In this document: positions 1 through 7,141 of the stretch, one piece after another
Layout: every line of letters begins with the position of its first letter
Numbering within the stretch: the stretch's first letter is position 1
Source of the DNA: a virus
Virus record (IMG/VR): IMGVR_UViG_3300036817_000096
Location: 1 to 33,786 of that record
Strand: one strand, 5' to 3'
DNA length: 33,786 nt
Notes under the pieces: model-generated
What the model was told of the DNA's origin: nothing
The model's input: the letters and a program-made list of their open reading frames with translations, nothing else
Database searches by the model: none
Made by a program: the position numbers and the translations under genes

Positions 1-16
1 GAGGTTATAGGGTAGA

Positions 17-39
17 CTGTCAACCTCTATGATTGACAG
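17..39. promoter_or_regulatory. Operator-like palindrome, copy a
   Basis: CTGTCAA (17-23), nine bases, then TTGACAG (33-39); with A16/T40 each arm is 8 bp. Read on the minus strand it continues TTGACAGTC-TACCCTATA, an arrangement repeated at 10903 and approximated at 19908, 25503 and 29385. It overlaps the stop codon of the first leftward gene. Likely a repressor-type binding site; the binding protein is not identified. Confidence 0.6.
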
Positions 40-208
40 TGGTTTTTTCCATTGGCGCAACAGTTGGTTGCGGCGGGTCACGATGCTCATAATCGGGATC
101 GTGTTTGCGGCAGGACGGGCAGACGCCCGAGGCTATAGACTTCGCCTCGAAGCTGGAAACGTTGCAAAATGGGCAGACAAAGACGGGTCTAAACCAAACT
201 CTACTCAT
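20..208 (-). CDS. Small zinc-ribbon-like protein (62 aa)
   Basis: Unrecognised small protein. Residues about 12-33 hold two CxxC pairs (CPFC and CPSC), the spacing of a zinc ribbon, so a metal-binding fold is likely. The start at 208 is chosen because AGGAGG lies about 7 nt upstream on the minus strand and the ATG overlaps the TGA of the upstream gene (ATGA). It is the last gene of the leftward left-end operon, and its stop codon lies inside palindrome a. Role unknown; a nucleic-acid or protein adaptor is an inference only. Confidence 0.7.
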   Translation of the reverse strand: MSRVWFRPVFVCPFCNVSSFEAKSIASGVCPSCRKHDPDYEHRDPPQPTVAPMEKTTVNHRG

Positions 209-438
209 GCATCCTCCTGTTCGCCGGTGTGGGCCTTAATTTCGTCGCGGGTCATGAGCCGCCAGTCGCCAGCGGGGGGCAGGCGCTCGGCGAGCTTGGG
301 GACATCGAACGTGTCCCGAAGCTGCGGGAGTTGGGTGAACTCGCCGACGCGGATGACCGCGCTCGCGTTGAGCGTCTCGGATTTGAGGTAGACGGTGACG
401 GCGATGGTCATGCCTTCCGGCGCGTCAAACAGGGTCAT
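205..438 (-). CDS. Hypothetical protein (77 aa)
   Basis: Not recognised. A compact, mostly hydrophilic protein with a beta-rich N-terminal half and a charged C-terminus (GEQEDA). The ATG at 438 has GGAGA about 7 nt upstream. It overlaps the end of the upstream gene by 14 nt and the start of the downstream gene by 4 nt, so the left-end genes look translationally coupled. No motif points to a function. Confidence 0.7.
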   Translation of the reverse strand: MTLFDAPEGMTIAVTVYLKSETLNASAVIRVGEFTQLPQLRDTFDVPKLAERLPPAGDWRLMTRDEIKAHTGEQEDA

Positions 439-640
439 GGGGCTTCTCCGGCGTGCTGACGGCGCACAGATCAGCCGTCAGCTCGTTTATGAGTTTTTCG
501 AGCATTTCGAGCGCGCTTTGGTTTAGCCACCACTCTTGGTCGTGCTCCCCCTGCGCTCCCTCGCTTTGCACGAGCCTTCGTTTTTTTGCCTCTTGCAGCC
601 ACCTTTGCAGCCTTCGCTGCAATCTTTTTTCGAGCGTCAT
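425..640 (-). CDS. Small basic coiled-coil-like protein (71 aa)
   Basis: Starts MTLEKRLQRRLQRW, a strongly amphipathic basic helix, followed by a second helical stretch rich in Leu and Glu. The ATG at 640 has GGAGG 7 nt upstream; an in-frame ATG 30 nt earlier lacks one. The gene lies largely inside the 3' part of the HTH gene in another frame, about 170 nt of double coding. Either both are read, or the long tail of the HTH protein is real and this frame is not. Function unknown. Confidence 0.55.
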   Translation of the reverse strand: MTLEKRLQRRLQRWLQEAKKRRLVQSEGAQGEHDQEWWLNQSALEMLEKLINELTADLCAVSTPEKPHDPV

Positions 641-947
641 CCCAACCCTCCACGAAGCCGTCATCCACAATTTGCTCGACCGGGACGCCCGACAGTTTGG
701 CGATCATTCGCGCCTGTTTGAGTGTCGGCCGGAATTTCTCTTCCGCCCACACGTAGAGGGTCTGGCGTGACACGCCGATCCGACGCGCTCGGTCGGAGAG
801 GGTGTCGCCCGGAACCTTGGCGAGGATGTCCGCCATCGGGTAACGCAGCTTGTGGGCGACGGCCTGAAGCTCGCGCTTGAGCGTCGCCAACGACAGCGTT
901 CCGATGATACTGTCGAGGTTATCGATTGTCGTTTGATGATCGAGCAT
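471..947 (-). CDS. HTH transcriptional regulator (158 aa)
   Basis: Probable DNA-binding regulator. Residues about 49-90 (TLSDRARRIGVSRQTLYVW, then KLSGVPVEQI) form a helix-turn-helix with the recognition helix at VSRQTLYVW. The C-terminal 50 residues are a low-complexity Ala/Lys/Arg tail that may add non-specific DNA contacts. The start at 947 gives a very short leader (about 9 nt) after a strong minus-strand promoter whose -35 lies in a palindrome shared with the opposite promoter. It is therefore the natural candidate to control the divergent switch. Its tail overlaps the next gene in another frame. Confidence 0.75.
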   Translation of the reverse strand: MLDHQTTIDNLDSIIGTLSLATLKRELQAVAHKLRYPMADILAKVPGDTLSDRARRIGVSRQTLYVWAEEKFRPTLKQARMIAKLSGVPVEQIVDDGFVEGWDDARKKIAAKAAKVAARGKKTKARAKRGSAGGARPRVVAKPKRARNARKTHKRADG

Positions 948-962
948 GTTTGGCACCTGTGT

Positions 963-991
963 TATATAATATGCTTGACACTCTCCGTCAA
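963..991 (-). promoter_or_regulatory. Leftward sigma70-type promoter
   Basis: Minus strand: TTGACG (-35, complement of 986-991), 17-nt spacer, TATATA (-10, complement of 963-968). Predicted transcription start near 956, only about 9 nt before the ATG of the HTH gene. The -35 is one arm of the palindrome at 974-992. Confidence 0.8.
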
Positions 992-992
992 G
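974..992. promoter_or_regulatory. Operator-like palindrome shared by two promoters
   Basis: CTTGAC-N7-GTCAAG. Each arm is the -35 of one of two divergent promoters, so a protein bound here would cover both. The same TTGAC-N7-GTCAA form lies on promoters at 31304 and 31622. Confidence 0.65.
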
Positions 993-1003
993 GATTGTAT
1001 TAC
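975..1003 (+). promoter_or_regulatory. Rightward sigma70-type promoter of recombination operon
   Basis: TTGACA (975-980), 17-nt spacer, TATTAC (998-1003). Predicted start near 1010, about 27 nt before the ERF gene. Confidence 0.75.
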
Positions 1004-1036
1004 AAAAAGCCTGACAGGAACAATGAAGGAACACGG

Positions 1037-1798
1037 ATGACGGACGAACCAAACCCGCTGCCCGCGCCGGTTCCCAACCGGCCGGCGGAGACGTTCGCGA
1101 CGACGCTGATGACGTTGCTGACCAATCCCGAGGTGCCAGCCGACAAGCTCGAAATCATGCTGAAGATGCGCCGCGAGGTGTTGGCGGATCAGGCGCGCGA
1201 GGCGTTCCAAGCGCACTACGCCGACTTCGCCGCCGAGATGCCGCAAGTGGAGCGCGACGGCACGGTGGCGTTGGTCAAGGATGGCGTCGAGAAGGGGCGC
1301 TATCCGTTCACCACCATCGAGGCGATGGACGTCGTGATCCGGCCGCTTCTGGCCAAGCACGGCCTCGCGCTGAGCTTCACGTCGCGCGACGACAAGGACA
1401 TGGTGACAATCACCGGCACGTTGTCGGGCTGGGGCTTCGAGCGGTCGTCAACCTACACGCTGCCGCCTGACGCGGGGCCGGGGCGCAATGCGCTTCAGGC
1501 GCGCGGCTCGTCGCGGCGCTACGCCAAGCGGTACATCACCGACGATCTTTGCAACGTCGTGCGCAAGGGCAAGGATGACGACGGCAAGGGGGCGATGGAA
1601 GCCTTGATCGACGCGACGCAGCTCAAGACGCTGACCGATCTTCTCAAGCGAACCGAGACGGTCGAGGCGAATTTTCTCCGCGTGATGGTGACGGGCTGCG
1701 ACAGTCTCGCCGACGTGCGCGTGCGCGACTTCCCCCGGCTTGAGATGGCGCTGCGCGAGCGGCTGAAAAAAGTTGTGCGAAAGGAGGCGGACAAATGA
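1037..1798 (+). CDS. erf: ERF-family single-strand annealing protein
   Basis: Recombination mediator that anneals complementary single strands, working with the exonuclease encoded downstream. The core AFQAHYADFAAEMPQVERDG, then YPFTTIEAMDVVIRPLLAKH-GLALSF (about residues 56-118), matches the ERF pattern of a short basic helix, an aromatic strand and the late 'HGL' turn. At 253 aa it has family-typical length. The ATG at 1037 follows AAGGA by 7 nt; an upstream in-frame ATG would start before the promoter and is rejected. First gene of the rightward operon. Confidence 0.85.
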   Translation: MTDEPNPLPAPVPNRPAETFATTLMTLLTNPEVPADKLEIMLKMRREVLADQAREAFQAHYADFAAEMPQVERDGTVALVKDGVEKGRYPFTTIEAMDVVIRPLLAKHGLALSFTSRDDKDMVTITGTLSGWGFERSSTYTLPPDAGPGRNALQARGSSRRYAKRYITDDLCNVVRKGKDDDGKGAMEALIDATQLKTLTDLLKRTETVEANFLRVMVTGCDSLADVRVRDFPRLEMALRERLKKVVRKEADK

Positions 1799-2049
1799 AT
1801 GGGCGGCGCTATGAAGTAGGCTTGGATTTGGAGAAGATGTTCAACGCTTCGGATGTCCCGCACGCGCATCACACCGGGTGGGCGTGGGACGCCGTTGACG
1901 ATTGCTACGTGCTGACGTTGCACGATGAGGATGACAAGATTTTCGCCTGCGCCTCGTACACGTTCGCGCATTGGATGGAGGCTTTCGAGCGGCTGAGCGA
2001 GGCTCGCGCCGCGATCCTGACGGGAGGACCGAATGTCAAAGCCCGCTAA
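1795..2049 (+). CDS. Hypothetical protein (84 aa)
   Basis: Unrecognised, acidic, aromatic-rich protein (VPHAHHTGWAWDAVDDCYVL in the N-terminal half). The ATG overlaps the ERF stop as ATGA, and AAGGAGG lies just upstream, so it is translated with ERF. It sits between the annealing protein and the exonuclease, which suggests an accessory role in recombination, but nothing in the sequence proves this. Confidence 0.7.
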   Translation: MNGRRYEVGLDLEKMFNASDVPHAHHTGWAWDAVDDCYVLTLHDEDDKIFACASYTFAHWMEAFERLSEARAAILTGGPNVKAR

Positions 2050-2239
2050 CAAGCACGAATGTCTGTGCTGCCACCAGCTCCACTACAAACAGGGCCAGCC
2101 GTTGAAGGCGCACGAGTTCGTCGAGCAATTCACCCTGTTGGAGGCGATGGGCTACACGCGCGAGGAGCTGTTGGCCGATCATCGCGAGCAGCTCGACTAT
2201 CAGCTTCCCGGCATGGCGCAGTGGTTGGAGGGGCAATGA
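2033..2239 (+). CDS. Small protein with CxxC motif (68 aa)
   Basis: Begins MSKPANKHECLCCHQLHYKQ; the CLCCH cluster near residues 10-14 could hold a metal, although only one clear Cys cluster is present. The remainder is helical. AGGA precedes the ATG by 5 nt, and the gene overlaps the preceding one by 17 nt. Function unknown. Confidence 0.65.
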   Translation: MSKPANKHECLCCHQLHYKQGQPLKAHEFVEQFTLLEAMGYTREELLADHREQLDYQLPGMAQWLEGQ

Positions 2240-2409
2240 TCCGCCTGCACCGCCGAACGACTTGGGAGCGGCTGTTGCGGATTATTCCGGCGATCCGGCG
2301 ACGACAGGACGCGGCGGTTAGGCTGGCGATCCAGCATTTGATGGACGATCCAGATTTGCCTTGCGAAGTCGAAGGGCTCGTCATTCCGAACGGGAGGGGG
2401 CGATCATGA
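2236..2409 (+). CDS. Small basic protein (57 aa)
   Basis: Arg-rich N-terminal half (LHRRTTWERLLRIIPAIRRR) likely forms a basic amphipathic helix. It overlaps both neighbours by four bases (ATGA at each end), the pattern of a coupled operon gene, with GGAGGGG upstream of the start. Could be a small nucleic-acid-binding accessory; unproven. Confidence 0.6.
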   Translation: MIRLHRRTTWERLLRIIPAIRRRQDAAVRLAIQHLMDDPDLPCEVEGLVIPNGRGRS

Positions 2410-3134
2410 AATTCTATCGGGTCGAGCAAGGCTCGGCGGATTGGTACAACTTGCGGCTGGGGCGGCCGACGTCGAGCAATTTCCACAAGATCGTCACCCC
2501 CAAGGGTGCGCCGAGCGCGCAGGCGGTGAAGTATCTCTATCGCTTGGTCGCCGAACGCCTGTTGCATGAAACGACTGACGATCAGCTCGCCTATGTCGAT
2601 TGGGTGCAGCGCGGCAAGGAGCAAGAGCCGAACGCGGTTGCGCAGTTCAATTTCACCAACGAGGTGCAGCTTGAGCCCGGCGGGCTGTTCACCACGGACG
2701 ATGGCCGGATGGCGTGCTCGCCTGACCGCTTGCTGCGCGGCGGCGCCGAGGGCGTCGAGGTGAAATGCCCCGCGCCGTGGACGCAGATCGAGTATTTGTT
2801 GGAAGGGCCGGGCGACGAATACCGGCCGCAAGTCCAAGGGCAGATGTTGATCGCGGAATTTCGCGCCGTCCACTTTTACAGTTTTCATCCTCAGATGCCG
2901 CCGCTGCACAAGGTGACGCCGCCCGACCGCGCCTATCAGGGCGTGCTGCGCAGCGCGCTATCCTCGTTCTGCGACGTGCTCGACGTGACGACGGAGCGGG
3001 CTCGGATGCTTGGGGCCTATGCCGTCATGACCCGCGTGCGGCGCCCGCAAGACGCAGCGTATGGCGATCCGAGCGACGCGCCCGCGCTGACCATCGTCAA
3101 CCCGGAGGAAGGAGCGAGCAGTGACGGTATTTGA
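2406..3134 (+). CDS. YqaJ/lambda-type 5'-3' exonuclease
   Basis: Alkaline exonuclease of the lambda Exo/YqaJ group, which resects double-stranded ends for the ERF annealing protein. The PD-(D/E)xK site is visible: D107 in ACSPDRLL, E118-x-K120 in GVEVKCP, and Q144 in QVQGQM. The N-terminal QGSADWYNLRLGRPTSSNF is the usual 'W...R.G..T.S' entry motif. 242 aa, normal for the family. The start at 2406 overlaps the upstream stop. With ERF it forms a complete two-component recombination pair. Confidence 0.9.
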   Translation: MKFYRVEQGSADWYNLRLGRPTSSNFHKIVTPKGAPSAQAVKYLYRLVAERLLHETTDDQLAYVDWVQRGKEQEPNAVAQFNFTNEVQLEPGGLFTTDDGRMACSPDRLLRGGAEGVEVKCPAPWTQIEYLLEGPGDEYRPQVQGQMLIAEFRAVHFYSFHPQMPPLHKVTPPDRAYQGVLRSALSSFCDVLDVTTERARMLGAYAVMTRVRRPQDAAYGDPSDAPALTIVNPEEGASSDGI

Positions 3135-3387
3135 CGAGCTGAAGCATTTGATTGTCTCGTCGGGGATGAGCGTCAACAGGATCGCGAACGAGAGCAAGGT
3201 GTGTCACGAAACGATTGACAACTGGCTTGACGGTGAGACGCGCTCGCCGCGCATCGACACGATGCTGAAGGTGGCGACGGTCATCGGGCGCGAGATTGAG
3301 CTGACCGGCGCCGTGCGCAAGATGGTCGGTTATTTTCCGCCGCCCAAGCCGCGCCTCAAGTTGTGGAAGATCAGGGTGCTCCGATGA
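3121..3387 (+). CDS. Small HTH DNA-binding protein (88 aa)
   Basis: XRE/Cro-like fold: residues about 15-55 (MSVNRIANESKVCHETIDNW, then RIDTMLKVATVIG) give a scaffold and recognition helix. GTG start with GGAGGAAGGAG upstream; it overlaps the exonuclease end by 14 nt. Being cotranscribed from the rightward promoter it could act as a Cro-like feedback regulator at the shared palindrome; this is inference. Confidence 0.75.
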   Translation: MTVFDELKHLIVSSGMSVNRIANESKVCHETIDNWLDGETRSPRIDTMLKVATVIGREIELTGAVRKMVGYFPPPKPRLKLWKIRVLR

Positions 3388-3608
3388 AGCCGAGCGATCA
3401 CGCCGGCCCGACCGGCAAGTTCCCAATGGGCAGGCTCAACGATGAGGACCGGGGCGAGCTGGCGGTCGCCGTCTCGACCGAAAAGGACATGCTGCGGATC
3501 GACTTCGGGACGCCGGTCAATTGGATTTGCCTGCCGCCGGATGGCGCGCTTGAGTTCGCCGCCGTGATCGTCGCGCGAGCGATGGCGATGAAACGGGGCG
3601 AGGCGTGA
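3384..3608 (+). CDS. Hypothetical protein (74 aa)
   Basis: Unrecognised. Contains a beta-strand-like segment (DMLRIDFGTPVNWICLPPDG) followed by a hydrophobic helix (EFAAVIVARAMAM). The ATG at 3384 overlaps the previous stop (ATGA); an in-frame ATG at 3363 is less likely. Function unknown. Confidence 0.6.
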   Translation: MKPSDHAGPTGKFPMGRLNDEDRGELAVAVSTEKDMLRIDFGTPVNWICLPPDGALEFAAVIVARAMAMKRGEA

Positions 3609-3712
3609 AGTTTCCTTGGTTCCGGTTCGCGCTCGATCTTGCCGAGGTTCTGATCCTGTCCGCGCTGATCGGGCGGGTGCTCGGGCTTGCGGCGGCCCAC
3701 TACTGGCAATAA
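3605..3712 (+). CDS. Single-membrane-helix small protein (35 aa)
   Basis: GTG start overlapping the previous stop (GTGA). After MKFPWFRF the chain is one hydrophobic segment (LAEVLILSALIGRVLGLAA) ending AHYWQ, so a one-pass membrane peptide is likely. Last gene of the recombination operon, directly before a GC-rich hairpin. Function unknown. Confidence 0.5.
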   Translation: MKFPWFRFALDLAEVLILSALIGRVLGLAAAHYWQ

Positions 3713-3714
3713 AA

Positions 3715-3751
3715 ATCGGCCGCCGGGGAGAGTGCGTCCCGACGGCCGATC
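3715..3751 (+). terminator. GC-rich hairpin ending the recombination operon
   Basis: ATCGGCCGcCGGG pairs with CCCGaCGGCCGAT around a 10-nt loop; the arms match except for one opposed pair. No T-run follows, so it may be a weak or Rho-assisted terminator, or an RNA-end stabiliser. It lies 3 nt after the last stop of the operon. Confidence 0.5.
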
Positions 3752-3847
3752 ATCTGAAGCGTGTCAGACGCCCCGTCATGGCTTACGATGGCGGAGAGTG
3801 TTGGCGTTTATCACAAGTTGATGACGCCGCACAACCGAGGGCGCGTC

Positions 3848-4360
3848 ATGGACAACGACGAGTTGCAATATCGCGAGGACGTTTTCGCGCTTGAGCGTGA
3901 GGCCAAGCGCGAGGCCGACATCCTTCGCCTCGCCATCGAGCACGAAAGCACGCCGGCGACGCTTGAGCAGGGCCACCTGTCGCACCGCTGGAAGCGCCGC
4001 GACGGCAACGTGTACCGGGCCGCCGCCGCCCCGTGGTGGAACTTCGAGGCCGATCCCGGCTGGACGGGAAACACAATCCGTTATCGGATTATGAACATCG
4101 GCGGGGCCTCGACGCTGCAAGTCATCGGCGCCATTCAGGCCCCCTTGCCAGCCCAAGCGCGGGCGCGGGTGGGCATTCTGCCAGCGGGGTTTCGCCCGGC
4201 GCAGAACTACTCGATCGCGGGCACGGTGATGTCGGGCCTGACCTATGGGTGGGCGCTATGGGAGCTTGCGCCGAACGGCGAGGTGTGGACGGTGTGGGGC
4301 GTTGGCAGTAGCGGCGTGACGAGCACCGGCTCGATCAACGCCATCGTGCCGCTGGATTGA
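3848..4360 (+). CDS. Putative fibre- or decoration-like protein (170 aa)
   Basis: Not recognised with confidence. An acidic helical N-terminus (about 60 residues) leads into a Gly/Ala/Trp-rich beta-type C-terminus (VGILPAGFRPAQNYSIAG, then GWALWELAPNGEVWTVWG), the alternating pattern seen in phage fibre and head-decoration tips. The ATG at 3848 has GAGGG 6 nt upstream; in-frame ATGs at 3761, 3788 and 3821 are possible. It lies four bases before terminase. A virion surface role is inference. Confidence 0.55.
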   Translation: MDNDELQYREDVFALEREAKREADILRLAIEHESTPATLEQGHLSHRWKRRDGNVYRAAAAPWWNFEADPGWTGNTIRYRIMNIGGASTLQVIGAIQAPLPAQARARVGILPAGFRPAQNYSIAGTVMSGLTYGWALWELAPNGEVWTVWGVGSSGVTSTGSINAIVPLD

Positions 4361-4363
4361 CGC

Positions 4364-6172
4364 ATGGCCATTCCCTCGATCCGCGACGGCATTTACCAAC
4401 TGTTGTCAGCCGTTGAGATTGACACGAAGGAAGAGGGCCGCACGCATGTTGAGCCGTGGCTGAGCCAGCGGCTTGTGATCGATGCGGTGGCGAAGGGGCT
4501 CAACGAGGGCGTCCACGAATTTGTCGTGCTGAAGTGCCGACAGGTGGCGATCACGACGGTCTGTTCGGTGATCGAGCTGTTTTGGGCGTTGGCCAATCCG
4601 GGCGTGCAAGGGGCGATCATCGCCGATCGGACGGACAACCTTGAGCGGTTGCGGCGCATCTTCGCGGCGTTGCTCGAAACCCTGCCGTCCGAGTGGCGCA
4701 GCGGCGACAGTCGGCTCATCGCCAACAATCGCAACGGCATGGTGTTCGCCAACAAGAGCGTGATCGATTTGATGGCGGCGGCGAGCAATCCCGATCTTGG
4801 CGCGAGCCGCGCGCTCAACATGATGCACGCCACCGAATGCGGGCAGTGGAAGTCGCTCGCTGGCGTCGAGAGCCTGAAGGCGTCGCTGGCGCGGATCAAT
4901 CCGCGACGGCTGTACGTGTGGGAGAGCATCGCGAACGGCTTCAATTGGTTCTACAATCACTGCCAGCAAGCGAAGCAAGACCGCCACATGCGGTTCATCT
5001 TCGTCGGCTTTTGGGCCAATCCGACGTACTCGATCCCGAAAACCGACCCGGATTATCGAACCTATTGGGACGGCAAGCTGAGCGACGATGAGCTGCAAAA
5101 GGCGCGGTACGTTCGTCGCGAGTACGGCGTGACGGTCAAGCCGGAGCAAGTCGCATGGTGGAGACGGGAAAGCGAGTTTTCGGCGGAAGAGTACATGTTC
5201 CGTCACTTTCCGTGGAACGAGCGGGAATGCTTCATCGCTTCGGGGTCATCGTTCTTCCCAGCCCAACGCACGTTGGAGCTGAGCGAGAGCCTGACGAGCG
5301 GGCCACCTTACAAGGGTTACAAATATCACTTCGAGGATGCCTTCCTTGGATCGTCGATAAGCCAGACGACCAAGCGCGAAGAGGTGATGCTCAAGGTGTG
5401 GGAGCCGCCGGAGGACAAGGGCGTGTACGTCATCGGCGGCGATCCAAGCGGCGGGGGCGGGGGCGACGCAAATGATCACGCGATCGAGGTGTTCCGCTGC
5501 TACGCCGACCGGCTGGTGCAAGTCGCCGAGTTCCAATCCAACAAGCCGCTGACCTATCAGTTCGCTTGGGTGCTCTCGCATCTGTGCGGCGCGTACAAGG
5601 ATCATCTCGCCAACATCGAAGTGTCGGGCGTCGGGGCCGCCGTGATCCCCGAGGTGCGCAATCTTCGCCAGCTCGCCGAGCGCGGCATTCTTCAGGGCGA
5701 GCCGGGCAGCGAAAACATCCTCAACATGATCGGGGCGGTCAGATGGTTTTTATACAAACGCGCCGACACGCTCGGCGGGGCCGGCAACGTGATCGCGTGG
5801 AAAACCAATCAAGACAACAAATCGATGATCTACAGCTCGCTCCGCGACAGCCTCATGCTGCGGCGAACCGAGTTCCGCTCGATCCGGCTGGTCGAGGAAT
5901 TGCAGGCGGTGGTCGAGGAAGATAGCGGCTGGATCGGCGCGGGGCCGGATACCGGGGTGAACGACGATCTTGTGTCGGCCACGGTGCTCGCCCACCACAC
6001 GTGGACGGAATGGCGCCGCGCCGGGCTGATCGCGCGCAAGCTGACGTGGGACAGCGTGAAGGGGGAGCGTCCGCCGCAAAACGCGGGCACCTTGCTTTCG
6101 TTCGCGTTTAGCGAGCATATTCGGAAAATCAACCAGAAGGCGAATTCGAAGAGCATGGCGGAGAAGTTTTGA
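4364..6172 (+). CDS. terL: Terminase large subunit
   Basis: DNA-packaging motor: ATPase plus headful or cohesive-end nuclease. Walker-A-like VLKCRQVAITT (about residues 55-65) and Walker B LNMMHATE (151-158) lie in the N-terminal half. The C-terminal RNase H-like nuclease shows D360 in YVIGGDPSGG, E419 in NIEVSG and D534/D535 in NDDLVSAT. 602 aa is a normal size. The Walker A is the variant C/A-R-Q-x-x-x-T/S-T form common in phage terminases. No small terminase was recognised next to it. Confidence 0.9.
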   Translation: MAIPSIRDGIYQLLSAVEIDTKEEGRTHVEPWLSQRLVIDAVAKGLNEGVHEFVVLKCRQVAITTVCSVIELFWALANPGVQGAIIADRTDNLERLRRIFAALLETLPSEWRSGDSRLIANNRNGMVFANKSVIDLMAAASNPDLGASRALNMMHATECGQWKSLAGVESLKASLARINPRRLYVWESIANGFNWFYNHCQQAKQDRHMRFIFVGFWANPTYSIPKTDPDYRTYWDGKLSDDELQKARYVRREYGVTVKPEQVAWWRRESEFSAEEYMFRHFPWNERECFIASGSSFFPAQRTLELSESLTSGPPYKGYKYHFEDAFLGSSISQTTKREEVMLKVWEPPEDKGVYVIGGDPSGGGGGDANDHAIEVFRCYADRLVQVAEFQSNKPLTYQFAWVLSHLCGAYKDHLANIEVSGVGAAVIPEVRNLRQLAERGILQGEPGSENILNMIGAVRWFLYKRADTLGGAGNVIAWKTNQDNKSMIYSSLRDSLMLRRTEFRSIRLVEELQAVVEEDSGWIGAGPDTGVNDDLVSATVLAHHTWTEWRRAGLIARKLTWDSVKGERPPQNAGTLLSFAFSEHIRKINQKANSKSMAEKF

Positions 6173-6360
6173 ACGAGCGCCCCAAACGCACTGGCCGCGA
6201 CGCCATCCTTCAAGCCTTGTCGGAGGAAATTGGCCACGGGCTGGACGATGAAACCATTCGCGCCGCCGATCGCATCTTGGCGCGGCTATGGTTGCACGGG
6301 TTCAAGATCGCGCCGCTCGCACCGGAGGACGAACGAGATGCCCGAACCGCCGACCGTTGA
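6169..6360 (+). CDS. Hypothetical helical protein (63 aa)
   Basis: TTG start overlapping the terminase stop (TTGA), with GGAGAAG just upstream. Charged and helical (GRDAILQALSEEIGHGLDDE, then ADRILARLWLHGF). Unrecognised; it sits between terminase and the Acb2-like gene. Confidence 0.55.
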   Translation: MNERPKRTGRDAILQALSEEIGHGLDDETIRAADRILARLWLHGFKIAPLAPEDERDARTADR

Positions 6361-6736
6361 GGTGGGCATCCGAACCGGCGTTGCCGAGCTTGAGGAAATG
6401 CTCAAATCTGGCCGTGACGATTTTGTCCTGACCCCGGATGGTCGGGTTGTTCCAAGGGAGGCGGCGATGACGGAGGCCCCGACGGTGACAGGCTACGATC
6501 GCAAGAACGCGGACAGCTACGGCCACAAGCTGGTCGGCTTCACGTTCAATCCGAGCGGCGATGCGAAGGTGGCGCAGCTCAAGGGGCTGTTCGCCGAAGC
6601 GATTGACATCTGCCACGACGGATTGAAGAGCGCGGAGGACAACGAGCTGGCGTCGCTATGGAACGAGGCGATCTTGCGTTCGCTCGACGCGCAAATGTGG
6701 ACGGTCAAAGCCGCGACTTGGCCGAAGGCGAAGTGA
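6338..6736 (+). CDS. Acb2/Tad1-type hairpin-domain protein, putative anti-CBASS/anti-Thoeris
   Basis: The C-terminal 80 residues (VGFTFNPSGDAKVAQLKGLF, then SLDAQMWTVKAATW) resemble the small helical-hairpin domain of phage Acb2/Tad1 proteins, which bind and hold cyclic nucleotide signals of CBASS or Thoeris defence. I recognise the pattern 'FNPSGD..V..LK ... A.M..VKA.TW'. The first 43 residues are an unmatched extension. Two starts are possible: 6338 (GGAGGACG upstream, 132 aa) and an internal ATG at 6467 with AAGGGAGG 5 nt upstream, which would give an 89-aa domain-only form. Family match by memory; ligand unknown. Confidence 0.6.
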   Translation: MPEPPTVEVGIRTGVAELEEMLKSGRDDFVLTPDGRVVPREAAMTEAPTVTGYDRKNADSYGHKLVGFTFNPSGDAKVAQLKGLFAEAIDICHDGLKSAEDNELASLWNEAILRSLDAQMWTVKAATWPKAK

Positions 6737-7141
6737 ATGGCGCGGGTGATGTTCCTGCGCACCGCTCTGACCGAAGAGCGGATCACGAAACTTGAGGAAC
6801 GTGTCAACGCAATCGAGTTACGCTTAGACGGGGGCGACAATCGGGCGATGGACATCATTCATCGCGCCGCCGAGCGTTTGGAGGAATTAGGTGATAGTCC
6901 GAACGTATCACTGCCCGGCGTGCAACCACCGGATCGAGGTGACGTTGACGGCGGAGGAATGGGACAGCCCGCCGCCGAGCTGCGAAGCGTGCGACCGGAG
7001 GGAGATGAACCAAGAGTTCAAGCCGCCGGCGATCGGGGGGAGCGTCCGATCGAGAGCGGCGGCGATCACGGAAAGCATCATCGCGAACGATTACGGGGTG
7101 GCCAACTTCCAAAGCGACCGCCGTCTCGGCGGAACGCCTAA
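6737..7141 (+). CDS. Hypothetical coiled-coil protein with overlapping 3' half
   Basis: The first 50 residues (TALTEERITKLEERVNAIEL, then IIHRAAERLEELG) look like a genuine coiled coil. From about residue 52 onward the frame runs antiphase over the zinc-ribbon gene and is low-complexity Gly/Arg/Pro, as expected of a non-selected shadow. The ATG directly follows the previous stop. Either a real gene with a long overlap, or its N-terminus is joined to the next frame by a shift. Function unknown. Confidence 0.45.
   Translation: MARVMFLRTALTEERITKLEERVNAIELRLDGGDNRAMDIIHRAAERLEELGDSPNVSLPGVQPPDRGDVDGGGMGQPAAELRSVRPEGDEPRVQAAGDRGERPIESGGDHGKHHRERLRGGQLPKRPPSRRNA

Noticed and set aside
3129-3137. 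TTGACG resembling the -35 family
   Set aside because: It lies inside the exonuclease/HTH overlap coding sequence, lacks a partner GTCAA at N7 or N9 and has no -10.
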